A stretch of DNA of 64,000 nt. It comes from Oxyruncus cristatus (taxonomy: Eukaryota; Chordata; Aves; Passeriformes; Cotingidae). The stretch's first letter is position 1. The number at the start of each line of letters is the position of its first letter. The DNA lies in NCBI GenBank assembly GCA_013399855.1, contig VXAY01001311.1, forward strand, positions 1,365,944-1,429,943, given 5' to 3'. The notes beneath the pieces were generated by a model. The model ran no database searches and was not told where the DNA came from. It saw only the letters and a program-made list of their open reading frames with translations. The position numbers and the translations under genes were made by a program. Below, in pieces: positions 25,401 through 38,430 of this stretch.

Positions 25401-28400
25401 AGCTGATGAAGTGCTACTTGACAGTGATGTCTTGCAGCTACTGTTAGACCTTAGTTGTACCACTGATCTCAGATATTTTGTTTTGCCCTGTGTCTCTTCT
25501 TCCTAGCCCTTTAATTGATACACTAATATTCATTCCTTGCATGAAAATGTTCTGTGAAAAGGCAAAATGATGACAGTGTCAGTGCCTCAGACTTTCTCCG
25601 TCTGGCTTTGACAGAAGATGCTTCTATGTCATATGGAAGGTCATAGCTGGGACAAAAGGAGCATATCCAATACAGGAAGCTCTCTTGGTATCTCACTTTA
25701 AATCCTTTTCCACCCAGATTTCCAACCACTATCACATATCCAGCTTGGACAGCTTGATTACAAAAAGATAGTGTGACACTGTTACTTTTTGGCTTCTGAG
25801 TATCTGTTTCCTTCATGTGCTTTTCCAATTCATGCCCTCATGGCATTTTAGCAGAAGTGTTACACATCTTCTATTATTTGATCTGGATGTCTGGTAGAAA
25901 ATACACTCCTAAATGAAAAAACCAACTGGCAGGGAGAACTGCATTGTTAACTATGGTGTTAATGAGTATGGGTTAATGGAGGTATTCCCATCTGGTCCAG
26001 TTTTACCTAGCTCTGTTCAGAGGCTTTATGGAGTTGATGCATCAGGCTTCTGCACACAGGGATCTACCAGCTGGCTGTGGCATGTTTGCTTAAACCTGTT
26101 CAGCAACAAAGAGATTTTACCCTCCATCAGGCAGCAGATGATGTACAGCTTGTGCTGTCTTCCTAATGACCATGAAATTTTTTTATGTGTAACATGAGTA
26201 ACAACTTCAAGTAGAGGATTTCAGGAGAAGACACACTGGGACTTTGGTCAACAACATTGTGATTGCTGCTACAGATTAACTGCTTGTCTTCTTAAACTGA
26301 TTCAGCACTTTATGTGAAATTGCTTCTATCGGTCAGAAAGGACCAATTCTTCCCAGTCTCACAGATATTAAAGTAAAATATTTTTAATGTACTTTGAAAA
26401 GTGCTGGCAGGGAAAAAAAGCCACCCTGCCCATGAAATTTTATCCAGTTGCGTGCTAATCACAGGTCACCATGACATTTTGCGTTGCCATAGTGGGTTAG
26501 AGAATATTTTAAGTGCACCACAACCATGAGGGGTTGCATTATGTTCATCTTGATTAAACTGATACTTCATAAAGCATCCTCCTGTGTTGCTCACTCAGTC
26601 TGGTAATTAACTTGCCATCATACAGTGTGGCTTCTTCTCCATCTATCAAGCCCAAGGGCTTTGAGTCTTCTCCAGGTAGGACTCCCTACCCTATTCAGCT
26701 ATTGCTTTTAGTTAAAGCATCCAGTGGCTGTGATTATCCCTGTTGCTCTTCCCTGCAGTCTCTTCTGGTCCTACTTCTTTCTTTTTGAGATAAAATGCTT
26801 AGAATTCTATGGAATCTGAATTATAAGGTTTCTTTTCATTATTTTCAGTGGTTGTCAAATCAGGCCTTGCTCATCTCCAGCATTTAGCCTCTTCCCTGGC
26901 AACCTCAGGATCTGCACATCTGGTGTGCTAAGCCACTGAATCTAAAATGTAAAATTAGAATGTTTTTTATTGTCTTTAATGTAATTGTTCTGTTTAATTT
27001 CTGTATACACCCTGGGTTTTGATGAGAAGGCTTCAGATACCTGAAGCAGACTTCTGACTAAAGAGAGATTTAAATGCAAGCCCTATCCATTTGGATAATT
27101 TAAAGAAAGAATGTCAGGACACAACTACTTTCTGTGAAAAGATCTGCATGGGCTTCTTTTGTAAAGAAAAAAAAGAACTAATTTAATTGTCTTGAAAGAT
27201 ACTGTGAGATGGAATCATTGGCTCTGGTCCACTCTGCTACAGACTCCTTTTACTCTGTAGGCATTTAACAGGGATAAGACTTTAATGTGGTTTAGTCCTT
27301 GTCAACACAATTTGATCCAGTTCTCAAAAAGATCACCATAGTATTTTCAATATTTTGATGCACTTTGTACTTTTCCTTTGTTATGTACCCATAAATGAGC
27401 AAAAAACTAGGGTTTTCATAGTCAGTACCAGCAATATAGACGTCTTACAAAACGGTTAAAAAAAAAGTCAAGTACATGTATATACTGCCAAATTGCAATT
27501 CAGGACCACAATAAAAATATTCTAGATAATTTTCAGGCAGGATAAATACATCAATTTCTTGGAACTTTGTATTCATTATTTAGAATTACAACTGATGATA
27601 CTTACATATGTACCTGTTGAAATTAATCTATACCCATGTTATTATGCAAAAATATTTCGTAAGACATAGAATACTTTCCCAAAAAGGGAACATTCTTTTA
27701 CTGTGTTATGCAGCCTTACTACAAGAAAAACATTGTAGATGATGAGGAAAAGCTATTCAGAATCCCTGTTATCTGTCATGATACTAAAAATAAAATACAA
27801 CTGTGTATGCCGAATCATCCTCAGACTCTGTGTGTGGTGTTTAAATTTTAAAAGAAGTGTTTTAAAATAAAACTAAGTACTTGGAAATCAAATGAGGGTA
27901 ACATTTTCCAGCAAGGAGATGAGACTGAAAATATTCATGGGAGAGACAACACAAAGTTCAAAATAGTTCTGTCACATTCTGTTTTACTTTCCTGTACCAT
28001 AACTGAGCATTTTTATCTTGGGTTAATGTGTTTTTCAGAGTCCCTTTTAGAATCTAGGTCTCTCAAAAGCTGTTTCATTCAAGTTATTAAAAACAAGATT
28101 TAATTTGAAGGCTTCAACAGTTTTAACATGCACCGTTAGCAAAAACAACTAATAAAACCTGATAACCCATCCATGGTAAATCTTTGCCATTCAGCGCTAG
28201 TCACTTGCTTTCTTCATGCTCCCCATCTCTAAATCCACCACCCATTGCCACTGCAAACACTGACTGGCTACTGACAAATGCTCAGTGTGAGGACACACCT
28301 TTGGTGACATACCAGACATGTCTGGGGACAGGGAAAGAGTGACAAAAGCATGACAACAAAAGGAAATCGTGAGTGACAGTGGCATAGCCTTAGATCTGTT

Positions 28401-28607
28401 GAGTGACAAGGCACTTTCATCTTTAGGTTGCTTGTGGCCTGTCAGTTGTGGTTTAGCTCTTGGAATTATTAACTGTCTGGATGAATATTTGTTAGCGGTA
28501 TCAGCCGTCAGCAGAGCCCAAGGCTGATAGAAAAAGACAAGTACAACCTGTTTTATGAGGGACAGGCGAGGGTATAGTCCCTCTGCCAAGAGGGCCTGGA
28601 CTCCAGT
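19426..28607. other. Intergenic DNA, no gene seen
   Basis: No coding exon, RNA gene or clear repeat is recognised. The patch 20880-21320 is distinctly GC-rich and therefore carries overlapping open frames on both strands (up to 133 codons). These look like composition effects and resemble no known protein. The stretch from about 26.9 to 28.2 kb is strongly AT-rich. The 143-codon frame at 28197-28628 on the - strand runs into the start of the CR1 and is not convincing. Confidence 0.6.
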
Positions 28608-29226
28608 GGGCAGCAGGTTGAGTGTCAAGTCAAGAGCACGCAGCTGGGATGATGGCCAGTGATCATGTGGGGCGTCCAGGAGGCTGAGGTAGGGGATCTT
28701 CCCGTGTGGGATAATTGTGAGTCAGCATCTGGAGTGCCACGTCTGGTGTTGGGGTGGGGCTGGATGACCCTCCCAACCCAAACTGCTCTACAGTTCTGCA
28801 TTGGACGTCCTGGTACAACAGAGCTACTAAAAAATTGGAGTGACTCCAGAGGAAGTCCACAGGGTGGGAGCACAGGACACCCAAAGAGAACAGGGGCAGC
28901 TGCCCCTTTGTTCAGCCTGAACAAAAGAAGATGCAGGTGCTCTTTGACTCCCTGCCAGGTGGGTGAGAATCAGCAGAGGTAAATGCAGAAAGGATCAGAG
29001 GCAACAGCCACAGGGTGCAGCAAAGAAGCCTCCTGTTAGGTATAAGGAAAGCATTCTGCTGTGAGGGTCACTGAACACCAGATGAGGCACCCAGGCATGC
29101 TGTGGGGCCTTCAGCCTTGGAGATCTTCACCCAGAGCAGGACCGGACAAGGCCCAGGCAACCTGTTCAAACCTGGAAGTTAGGTCTGAGTTACAGACATC
29201 CCTTCCAACCTGAACTATGCTATGAG
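28608..29226 (+). mobile_element. Degraded CR1 LINE, 3' half, sense orientation
   Basis: The order of landmarks follows the CR1 3' half. 'gatggccagtgatcatg' and 'ggaggctgaggtaggggatc' come first (28650-28700), then 'catctggagtgcc' (28728-28740). Next are 'tggtacaacagagctac' (28811-28827), 'gactccagaggaagtccaca' (28842-28861) and 'tgttcagcctgaacaaaagaag' (28910-28931). The 3' end reads 'cttggagatcttcacccaga' near 29116 and finishes with 'cccttccaacctgaactatg' at about 29219. Divergence is substantial and frames are broken. A 47-bp foreign CR1 tail interrupts it (separate entry). Confidence 0.78.
28744..28790 (+). mobile_element. Short CR1 3' tail nested inside another CR1
   Basis: The host element should read continuously from 'gtgccacgtc' into 'cagttctg'. 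Between them sits about 47 bp ('tggtgttggggtggggctgg...aacccaaactgctcta') that matches the very 3' end of another CR1 in the same orientation. It looks like an extremely truncated insertion, or a rearrangement between two copies. Confidence 0.6.
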
Positions 29227-32200
29227 TAGTAGGGATGTCAATAATACTGCTGTGGGACAAAGTGGGCTCCAGAGGGTCAATCCTAAAACTCGTCTGGATG
29301 TAGGATGCTGTCACAATACGTGAAGTTCTTTTCTTCACTCCTGTGACATGGGACTGCCAAGAGAAGGGCTTGCATTTCCTTTCCCATGAACTGCGGGAGA
29401 CTAGAACAACTACATCACGCCAGTGTCATTACAAGAGAGGGCAGAACGTCTTCCTAAATCTCTTTTCCATTCCAGATGGACTCCTGTAAGTGAACTTTCT
29501 TTGATACTCTGGGCCTGCCTACCAGGAAACAAGTCACCTCGTGAGACTGCTGCTGTTTCTTCAGTGGGGCTCTTCAGCCACCTGAGGAACCTCGTTGTTG
29601 CCCTTTGCAAGTCGAATTTTCTCATGCTCGAGCCTGACATGCAGAAGGACAACCAGGCAGTGCACAGGTGTGTATCCCCTCTGTGGGCAGCTGATAGTAC
29701 AGGCTGGTGGGACAGTGTGAGGGTGGCTGACACTAGGGGGATGGAGCATCTCCCTTCAGGTTTTTGTGGGATTGGGGCACAGCGAGTGGGGGCTGATTTT
29801 CCTTTTGCCTTAGAAATCCATTCCTGCTCCTATCTGCTCTGACCAGTTCCTCTCAGACCTTTCCTATTTCCCAATTTTTTGAGTACTCCACATTTCTCCT
29901 TCTTTTCCTCCATTTCATCTCCTACCTCTTGCTCCCTTTCTGGACCACAAACCTCTACCTCCCTTCAGGGCCCTGCCATTTGTGGTGCCTCCTGCCCATT
30001 TTCCCCTGCTCTGGTCACAGGATTTGCATCCTATCACCCCCCACTTGTTCCCACTCAGGTCCCTACAGGCATTGCTAAGGCTGCTGCTCTGCATCAAAGA
30101 CATTTGACAGACTGAGGCAAATACTGTAGGGAAAAAAGCCACAAAAGTAGCCTGGAGGAACCAAATACTCTTTCATCAGTGCTTATTTTGATGGTCTGAA
30201 CTTGAGGAAGCTCATGGCAACAACACTGCATATAAAAGACATATAAATAACTATTTATTCGGTGTAAAAAGAAGAGATTCCTGTTTAGCAAGGAAAAAAA
30301 AAATTAAAAAGTGTGTAATTCAGTGCAGGAGCACAAGGGAAGTGAAAGCAGCTGAATGTTGCACAGACAAACTTAATACTTTTATTTTCCAATTCTGAAG
30401 TCCTTGGCCTCATGATTTACTGTGCTTTGAATGTTCTTTTGGATCTCATGCTATGTATATTTCCTCTGATATTTATGTTAATGATTTTGAATACCTGTTG
30501 GTGAGGGAGAAAGAATAACTAAAAAGCTGGAGTAAACCTTAGCTTGGTGTAACCTACTGACTGCATCTAGGCAAACTTTCACAGGAGCTTGTACAGGCAT
30601 CTGCCTGTAAGCAGGTTGTGAATCTAATCTAAGTGTTAATATCAAAGCTTAGCAGCATTTTGTCAGGGTGTGCTCTGCTCTGACACAGTCTGTACTCAGA
30701 TCTGTGGACAGAAATACAGAGAGAGAACAAGCCAACTGGAGCAGGCAGCCACAAGTATATGAGGGTGCAAAGCAAAGTAAGACTAATTTTGATCCTCATG
30801 CTGTACTGTGAGTTTGTGCAGGTTTGCAGCAGCCAACTCACCAGAGAGCCCCTGAGACGACCCACTTGGAGTCAGTGAGGAGAAAAGGTGCAATGAATGT
30901 CCTATTCCTTTCTTTATTACCGGGGCACCTCTTTGTGCTTCCGAGGGTCTGTGCTGAATTCTTACCTCTGGAGCCGAAGATGTCCCTTTGTGCCTCTGTT
31001 TCCTGCCTGTAAAGTTCTTCCCTTAGACTTAGCCTGGTCATGTTATAACCTCATTCACAATCTTCAGATGAAACCACAGTACAAATATTATTGTGTAACA
31101 ATACAAAGATAACACAACCATAAAATAGCACAGTGGGTGATCTTGTCCCTTTGATTTTATTCCTTTTACACTATTGCTGCTTCTTAAAGCAGTTATCCAT
31201 CTAAAGTACAGAAATAATTTTCAGCATTGTACAGTGTAGTGCATCAAAATCAATATTTAGAGCGATTTACGCATTAATGCCTTATCTTCTAACGCACAGT
31301 TCATATTCATACAACTCATAATGAATGATCATCCAATGAAAAGGAGATTTGGAACTGCCAGAAGTTGCAGAAATTTAATATGACCTCTTGGAAGACAGTC
31401 TGCTCCCTTCTTCCTCTGAACAAAATAAAACCCAGCCACCAAAAGAAAGTTATCTCATATATTGTATATTTTAGAATATATTGCTCCCAGTTTTATCCTA
31501 TGACAGTGGCTGGCACTGTATATCCTTAGCTTAGAAACACAATATAGTTCAACTTCTTCACAGGCACTTGACAGTTTAGGTGCCTCATAATAGCACATAA
31601 CTGGGACTAACCACAATCCAGCTGATTCTTGCAGACCTGCTGTGTCTCTCACAATCAATTGCTATCAGTAGAAATTAAAGGTAGTGAAGCAGTAGTGATA
31701 ACAAAGAGCACAGGAGAGCACATGTGTCTGAGCTCTTCTGGCAGCTACACCTCAGCATTTACGGTGAGGTTCATTTCGTTGAGGATCATGACTCAGCTTC
31801 ATCTTCTTGACTTGGGTTTCTGTGTCTGTCTAAGGCAGTGTCTTATCTATCATTGTTCTTCTGCTATTCTAGGGACTCTTCCTCTTGTTTGGGTTTTTTT
31901 GAGTTGTTTGGGTTTTTTTTCCTGTTGATAACAAGCTCCATTGCTTTTCCCAATACAAGAGTCATATATCACACTGTGAAACACTTTTGGGTAGGGAAGC
32001 TCCCAGTGGCACGTTAGGATCTTTGTGACTGAAGACAAATGAATACCTAAAACCATCGTCTGCTCCATCAGTGACGCTCTCCTAAGCACCCAAGGCCTGG
32101 CATATTAAGAACTATTGTTCCAAGCTTTTGATGGATGTGTTGGACAGACTTTGCTCCTTGTCTTTTGGAAACAGCCCTGTGTCATCGGGTGGGCATAGAG

Positions 32201-34527
32201 TGGTCCTGGGTCTTGTGCATGTCAAAGGAGTTGGCAAGTCTGTCCTCCTGTGCCCCACAACTTTACATTTTATCTTTTCTTAGGGCTTCCTCAGGATACT
32301 GACAGATGTCTCCCCATTTTCCTGAGAGCCGTAAACACAAAGAGGACAAAATCACAACAAAATGAACAGACTATGTTTCTTTAGTGTCATCTTCCTCATT
32401 TTAAAATGGTGTACCTGAATTTCCGCCCCTCTGAACACATTGGAAACAACCTTAGTTCCCTCCTCAAAAACTCCCCATGTGTTGTTCCAGGTGACTTTGC
32501 ATTTAAGCTGCTCCTTTTCTTAAATCCTCTCGGCACTGCAAGGATGGGGAGGGAAAGCAGCTGCTGCTGCTGGAGGCCTGATGTTCTCAAACCCTGGTGT
32601 CTGGTCTCCATCCCTTGTTTCCTCCACAAAGATTCAGGCATCTTCTTTCTCACTCATGGACAAACAAGACATTTACACATAAAGATACTGATCCTTCATG
32701 GCTTTGTAGAGCTCTTCTGCATTTGTAAGTCTCATTGCAAAGTCTCCAAAATAATTTCAAGTTAATGCCTCTATATAAGGCAGGCAGGAAATTGTCTTAA
32801 AAGGGAAAAGCAATACAGTTTCGGATTTACCACTATCCCGTGTCTATGCTACGCTGTGCATTCTCCCCTTTATCCTAGTGCTGTGTAAATAAAGTAAAAA
32901 ACTTCTCTTATCAGCAGCCGTGAACAAGTCAGGGGTGTAAGTCATGTACACGAGTGCACTGAGCAGTGGAGTGAGAAAGAGGAGCACAGAAAGACAATAC
33001 TGATGAAAAACTGCTTTTGTAGATGATGCCAACGTTGCCCTTCTGACAAATACTGGTATCCATCCATAATTCAGATGGGTATTATCTACTGCATAAGCCT
33101 GTTATGAAACTTAATATTTATAAAAGCGTGTGCAATTCTGAGTTCATAGATCCCCAGGGCTTAATTCTGCAAACCCTGCTGGCACCAGGCAGAGCTCAGA
33201 ACAGATGTACCTAGAAAATGGAAACAAATATTATGCAACCTTTTCCACAAATGCCTGGCACAGGCTGGCCATCTCCACCATTTACTGACAGCAACACAAA
33301 CCCATGGAACAGGGAGGGATGGATGATCTAAAATACCCTGTGCAGAAAAAGAAGCCTTGAAATTTAAAATTGTTGTTGTTTGGTGTCACAAGAGATGCCT
33401 GTGAACTGGTGTGTCCTCTGTTAGGACATCCTTAAAGCAATGTATCTGGAGGACATGTCACAGATGCCCTCACTGGCATAGGTGCACCATTCCCTGATGT
33501 TCAGCTGCTTTAGGAACCACTTTAAAATCCGGGCGGGGTGGGGAGGTTTGCAGGTTCCACTGGTGTGCAGCAGTACAAAGCACAGCAGTAACTTAGTGCA
33601 GATAGGGCATTAAAATTGGCTTTTATGGGTGGGAAGTTTTTCTTGTCTGCATTTAACAGGGAAGAGTGCCATGAACTGTACACAGAAAAGTGAGGGTACG
33701 TCCCAGCCCTGACCTTTGCTCACCATGTAGCTGTGTGAACACTTTGCCACAGCCCCAGGGAGGGATGGCAGGCCAGGGACATGGTGGGAGCAGTGGGGTT
33801 CTGCAGAGTGGGATCTGGCCAGGCTGTGCAGAGCACAACACGGCACAAAGTTTGTCATGGGAAGCCTGGAAGGATTAATGCAAATTGCTTTAATAGCAGG
33901 TGTTATGCACAGGAATTACAGTGCTGCCTTCACCACGCCAGAGATCTTTCTTCGCTGCTCTCCCCATTTTGAGGTCAGTGCTCTTTGCATTTCAAGCAGA
34001 TGCTGTAAACACAAGGATAGTTTGGGAAGCAACTTTGGATAAGACCCAGCAATCTCAATGTGTAGTTTTGAGTCTGACCTTGTTGAACAAGTAGTATTTT
34101 TATAGCAGCATTAGCCTTCAAAAGATTGATCTCTTATGTCTACTATTGCAGATTGTTGTTGATTCTCACTGGTGCTACTCTTACTGCTCCAGCAAAGAGT
34201 TTGCAAGTCCATAAGGGCTGGAAAGGGTCAAGAAGAAGTGGAAAACCGTGGGAGATGGGATTTCCTGGCCACAGAAATGTCTTGTGTGCACACATAGGCA
34301 TCATATATGTCATAATACGCTTGGAAAATTTCAGTGAGCAGAGATACAAGGCAGGGCACCTGAAAAGAAGTAGAGTAGAACTCTTCCTTTTCTCTTGTGT
34401 ACATCAAAAAAAGCCTCATAATTTTGATCACCATCCAGCTAAGTAAGCTGCAAAGCCCTCAGGTAAAAGGACTTACTGTATCAGCATTATCTGATCATAC
34501 TGTAGATTCCAAGGAGCAGAACTAATT
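29227..34527. other. Intergenic DNA, no gene seen
   Basis: Open frames of at most about 140 codons (29423-29842, +) overlap frames on the other strand and match no family I know. No RNA gene, array or clear mobile element is seen. The 29.4-30.1 kb part is pyrimidine-rich and GC-richer than the rest. Confidence 0.6.
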
Positions 34528-35215
34528 CACAGAATCATAATCATGGGATACCAGGTTTGAAGTAACCTCAAAGATCACCTGGTCCAACCTCTCTGGGTAA
34601 AAGCATGGTCTGGACAAGATGGCCCAACATCCTCTCCAGGTGAATCTTATATATGAATCCACCTGGGGAGATTATTCCAATGGCTTATTGTTCTGATTGT
34701 AAAAAACTTTCCTCTTGTGTCTAATCATAATCTCTCCATTACCCCTTGTCTTTTCCATGTGACCCCCTGTAAAAAGGGAGTCTCCGTCTTCTTTGTAGCT
34801 ACCCTTTAATTCTGGAACATGGTCCTAAGGTCTCCCCTAAGCCTTCTTCTCTCAAGGCCTTACAAACCCATTTCTCTCAGGCTTTCCTCACAGGCAGGCT
34901 CCCCAGCCCTTTGATCACCTTTGTGGCCCTTCTCTGCACCCTCTCCAGATTGTCCACATCATTTTTGTATAGTGGGAACCAAAACTGGACACAGTATTGT
35001 GGTGTGGTCTGACAAGCAATGAATAGAGTGGGATAGTGGCTTCTTTATCTCTGCTGGTTATGCCCTTGTTGATGCAACTCAGCATGCTGTTGGCTTTCTT
35101 TGCTTGCTGTCCACCAGGATCCCCAGGACCCTTTGCACAGAGTGGCTTCCCAGCCGGGTAGTTCCCAGCCTTTGTTGCACTGCTGGATTATGTTTTCCCA
35201 GGTGCCAGACCTTAT
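34528..35215 (-). mobile_element. CR1 LINE, about 690 bp of the 3' region
   Basis: Read on the + strand it starts with the reverse-complemented tail 'cacagaatcataatcatggg'. It passes 'aagatcacctggtccaacct', 'cccttgtcttttccatgtga', 'ctttgtggcccttctctgca' and 'accaaaactggacacagtat', and ends near 'gcactgctggattatgtttt'. This is the standard order of CR1 3' sequences in antisense. It is the longest - strand copy in the window. The coding frame is degraded; frames inside it, such as 35100-35324, are antisense artefacts. Confidence 0.93.
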
Positions 35216-38090
35216 TCATATTCCCTGGAGCCAGCAGGTCAGTGTCAGGAGGCTAATGAGGGTGAAGTTTATGGAGGGTGTTAAACAGACAATCATCTCC
35301 AGCATAAAATTTGTAGCAGAATAGTTTGGATTAGTAGGTAAAGTTAGGGAAGGTATCTGCACTGGGACTTGAGTCAGAGGGGATGTAAACAAAAAGGAGT
35401 TCTGCAGGTACAGTAACTAAAGCTGGTTGACTTTTGTATCCTTTTTTTCTGTCTCAGCTGATTTTATGGTTTAAACTACTCTGTCTTTGGTTCAAATTCA
35501 AATTAGACAATAATTTCTCTTTCAACTCCTGAATAACTGAATAACCAGCAACTGACGGCATTTGCTTGGACAGGTTCCTGTCACTGGCCAGTTCCACATA
35601 GGAAGAGCCTTCTGTGGACATTGCATCAGCAGTGCTCTGCCAGTATGGAAAAAAATTGGGCAAGATCTTCAGATTTTTGTTTCTTTTCTTCTTTTTGTTT
35701 TCTTGTTATTGTCCTGCTACCTATGTGTGGGTGGGCACATATGTTTAGCCTCACTAATGGACTAATATAGGACCAGTTGCATTGCTGGAAATGTTCCTGA
35801 CATGAAGGAATAGGTGGACCCCTTTTTGCAGCCTGCTTACAGAGCAGGGTTTACTATTTTGAAACTTGCCAGAGCAGTATTTTCTCCTTCCCTTCTGCTT
35901 CTTATTAAGAAATGATTGTTGAAGTCTGTCTTAAGATATAATGCGATTAGAAGGAATGTGTTCCCATTTTAATCCTTTTCCAATAGTTCATAAGCCTTTT
36001 GCCATGCAATTAATGAAACAGAATATGAATCAGACATTTCTGATTTCGGATTGATGGTGAACCATATAAATCTGATGTGTAAAGGGAAAAGTTCAATTCT
36101 GTGTTAAGGCTTGTGGACAGATGGTTTGGATTTAAAGAGAAGAATAGCGGGATTTCTGGAAAAATTACACAGGATTAATAAAAATGTAAGCTGAGTTCAA
36201 GCTCAGTTCACTAAAAATCTCAAGGCAAAAGAATTAGTAACTCTACTTCAGTTTGATTTGAGAAGAGCAGAAATGAAACTGCCCAGAAATATATATTGAA
36301 AAAACTTGCTAGTAATTTACATTTCTGCTAAAATTGTTGTGAATTGTCAACAACCCTGTAAGCCTTTAATATTGCTGTCAGACTCAGATTGTTGTTTATA
36401 AAGGGTTAGTATATAGTTACCCATTCAGGAGCAGACTTTCAGAGGAAGATTATACTGTATACTCGAGTGCTACCTGAGCAGTGTTGGAGAAGCACATCTG
36501 AAATAGAAATCATCTACCGAGTTTAGAGTTGGAAGTTAATGATACTCTCTAGGCATCTCCTTTTTCAGCTGTACCTGACTGCTAAATACCTAATCTTGAC
36601 TTTATGACAACAAAAGATTAAGGACTGCATTTTAAATGCAACCAATGGTGGTTTAGCTGAATTCCCAAATTTGGCTGTTCCCAAATTCACTCTGGGGCAT
36701 GTCTGGGTCCTGGTTTTCAGCAGCTGCCTGCTTTACACTTTTTAAGAACAGTGCTGCTCTTGGACAGGCTCTTCCACTTAAACTTGCAAAAATTGATCCT
36801 TCCAAACTCATTGAAAATACAGCTGTCTGTGGGGATGACTTTTTGTTTTGATTTCCTGAAAGAGGTAAATATGCCTTGCAGAGCTCCCCTATCATTCTGC
36901 GGGAGACAGTTATATTGGCAAATGCAGGGGTCTAGGAGGGCAAATCCCATGAAAGTGATTAATGGAACCAACATCCACACCTATTGACACTGGCTGACAT
37001 CTGGATACTGGAGGGGAGTTTGTGTAGCACTCAGAGGGCCATGCAAAAATCCCTTTGTCTAAACACATGCGAGGCTATTTGTCGGCTGATAAAGACTTGA
37101 TTTTAGCAGTAAATGTAACAGAGCATTGGTTTCAGTAGGAGGAGATGGGTTTAAAAGTAGTGTAACAGAGTGGCTCCTGGTGTTTTGGGTTGTCCTCAGT
37201 GGATTCCCATGCTGGAGAAATGAGGATAAATTATGATCCGCTATTTGTCATTACCAGAGACTTTATGGCTGCATCTCTCCTGGTAAACTCCTCTGTGCCT
37301 GGGCTGGCTCCCAGGCACAGGAACACAATCATTTATACGAGTAAACTGTCAGCATGATCCTGTGCCTTTGCCATCTGGGGGTCTCCCAAATGTTTGCCAG
37401 GCACAGTTTAGGAATTAGGATAATCCAGGGACTATTCCCAAAGGTACTTGGTGTGCCACTCTCTCATTTTGGACGGGAGTTTATATTAATTATGGATGTG
37501 GACAACACTGGCACAAGTCCCAAGGAAATCACTGGGCATAATTTATTGGTATAGGTGTAGTGTCTGGGTCCATCTGTTGAGAGAAGGCTTTGGAAATGGA
37601 TAATGCTTTCAGTTTCTGCTTTGCAAATATGAAGAAAATTGTTGCCAGTAGCTATGGTGGATAAAAGTGAACGAAAAGCATCTGCAAAGCTCTCGTGCTC
37701 TTATGGATCTAGATTTGGGAACTGGGTCATTTATAAAATGAGGTGAAGTAGTTTGGGGTCTGTGTGGGAGGAAAGAGCAATAGAGCGGTTGGAGTTTTCT
37801 TATTTTTGGTTGTGAAAAGCCTGACTTTTGACATCCTCTTGATATGATGTGGAGCACCACAATCTCAGCCATGAGGGCTGACTCAGTATTTTCACAGGCT
37901 CCCACACATGAGATTCTTGTGTCTTGTGGGCTTTCTCTTTATGGACCTCAGACACAGTAAGGTAATGTTGTGAGTCTGAAAGCAAATTAGGCTGTGCAGT
38001 CATACATACAGTGTTTAACTAATTGATTATACATTCTACTCAAATCAAACTCCTTTGCTACTACTGTCTCTGGTATAGCAGAGAATCATA
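35216..38090. other. Intergenic DNA, no gene seen
   Basis: AT-leaning sequence without a recognisable exon, RNA gene or repeat. Short frames on both strands near 36.65-36.99 kb overlap each other and look random. Confidence 0.6.
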
Positions 38091-38430
38091 GAACAGTTTT
38101 GGCTGGAAGGACCTTAAGGATCATGCGTTCCAACCCTGCTGCTGTGGGCAGGGACACCTCCCACTAGACCAGGTTTCTCAAAGTCCCATCCGACCTGGCC
38201 TTGAACACTGCCAGAGATGGGACATCCACAGCGTCTCTGGGCAACCTGTTCCAGTGCCTCACCACCCTCACAGTAAAGAATGTCCTCCTAATACCCAACC
38301 TAAACCAACCCTTTTTCAGTTTGAACCCATTCCCCCTTGCCCTGTCACTACATGCTCCTTTAAAAAGTCCTTCTCCATCTTTCTTGTAGGCTCCCTTCAG
38401 GTGCTGGAAGGCCTCAATTAGGCCGCTATT
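38091..38430 (-). mobile_element. CR1 LINE, 3'-terminal fragment (about 340 bp)
   Basis: The + strand reads 'gagaatcatagaacagtttt', then 'cactagaccaggtttctcaa', 'ccttgaacactgccagagat', 'gtgcctcaccaccctcacag' and 'cattcccccttgccctgtca', fading after 'ggcctcaattaggccgc'. This is the antisense of the CR1 3' region. The 62-codon frame at 38201-38389 is only CR1 antisense. Confidence 0.95.

Noticed and set aside
28197..28628. 143-codon open frame on the - strand
   Set aside because: It overlaps the start of a sense CR1 and matches no protein family I recognise.
29423..29842. 139-codon open frame on the + strand
   Set aside because: It overlaps - strand frames of similar length, has no motif and no recognisable splice sites.
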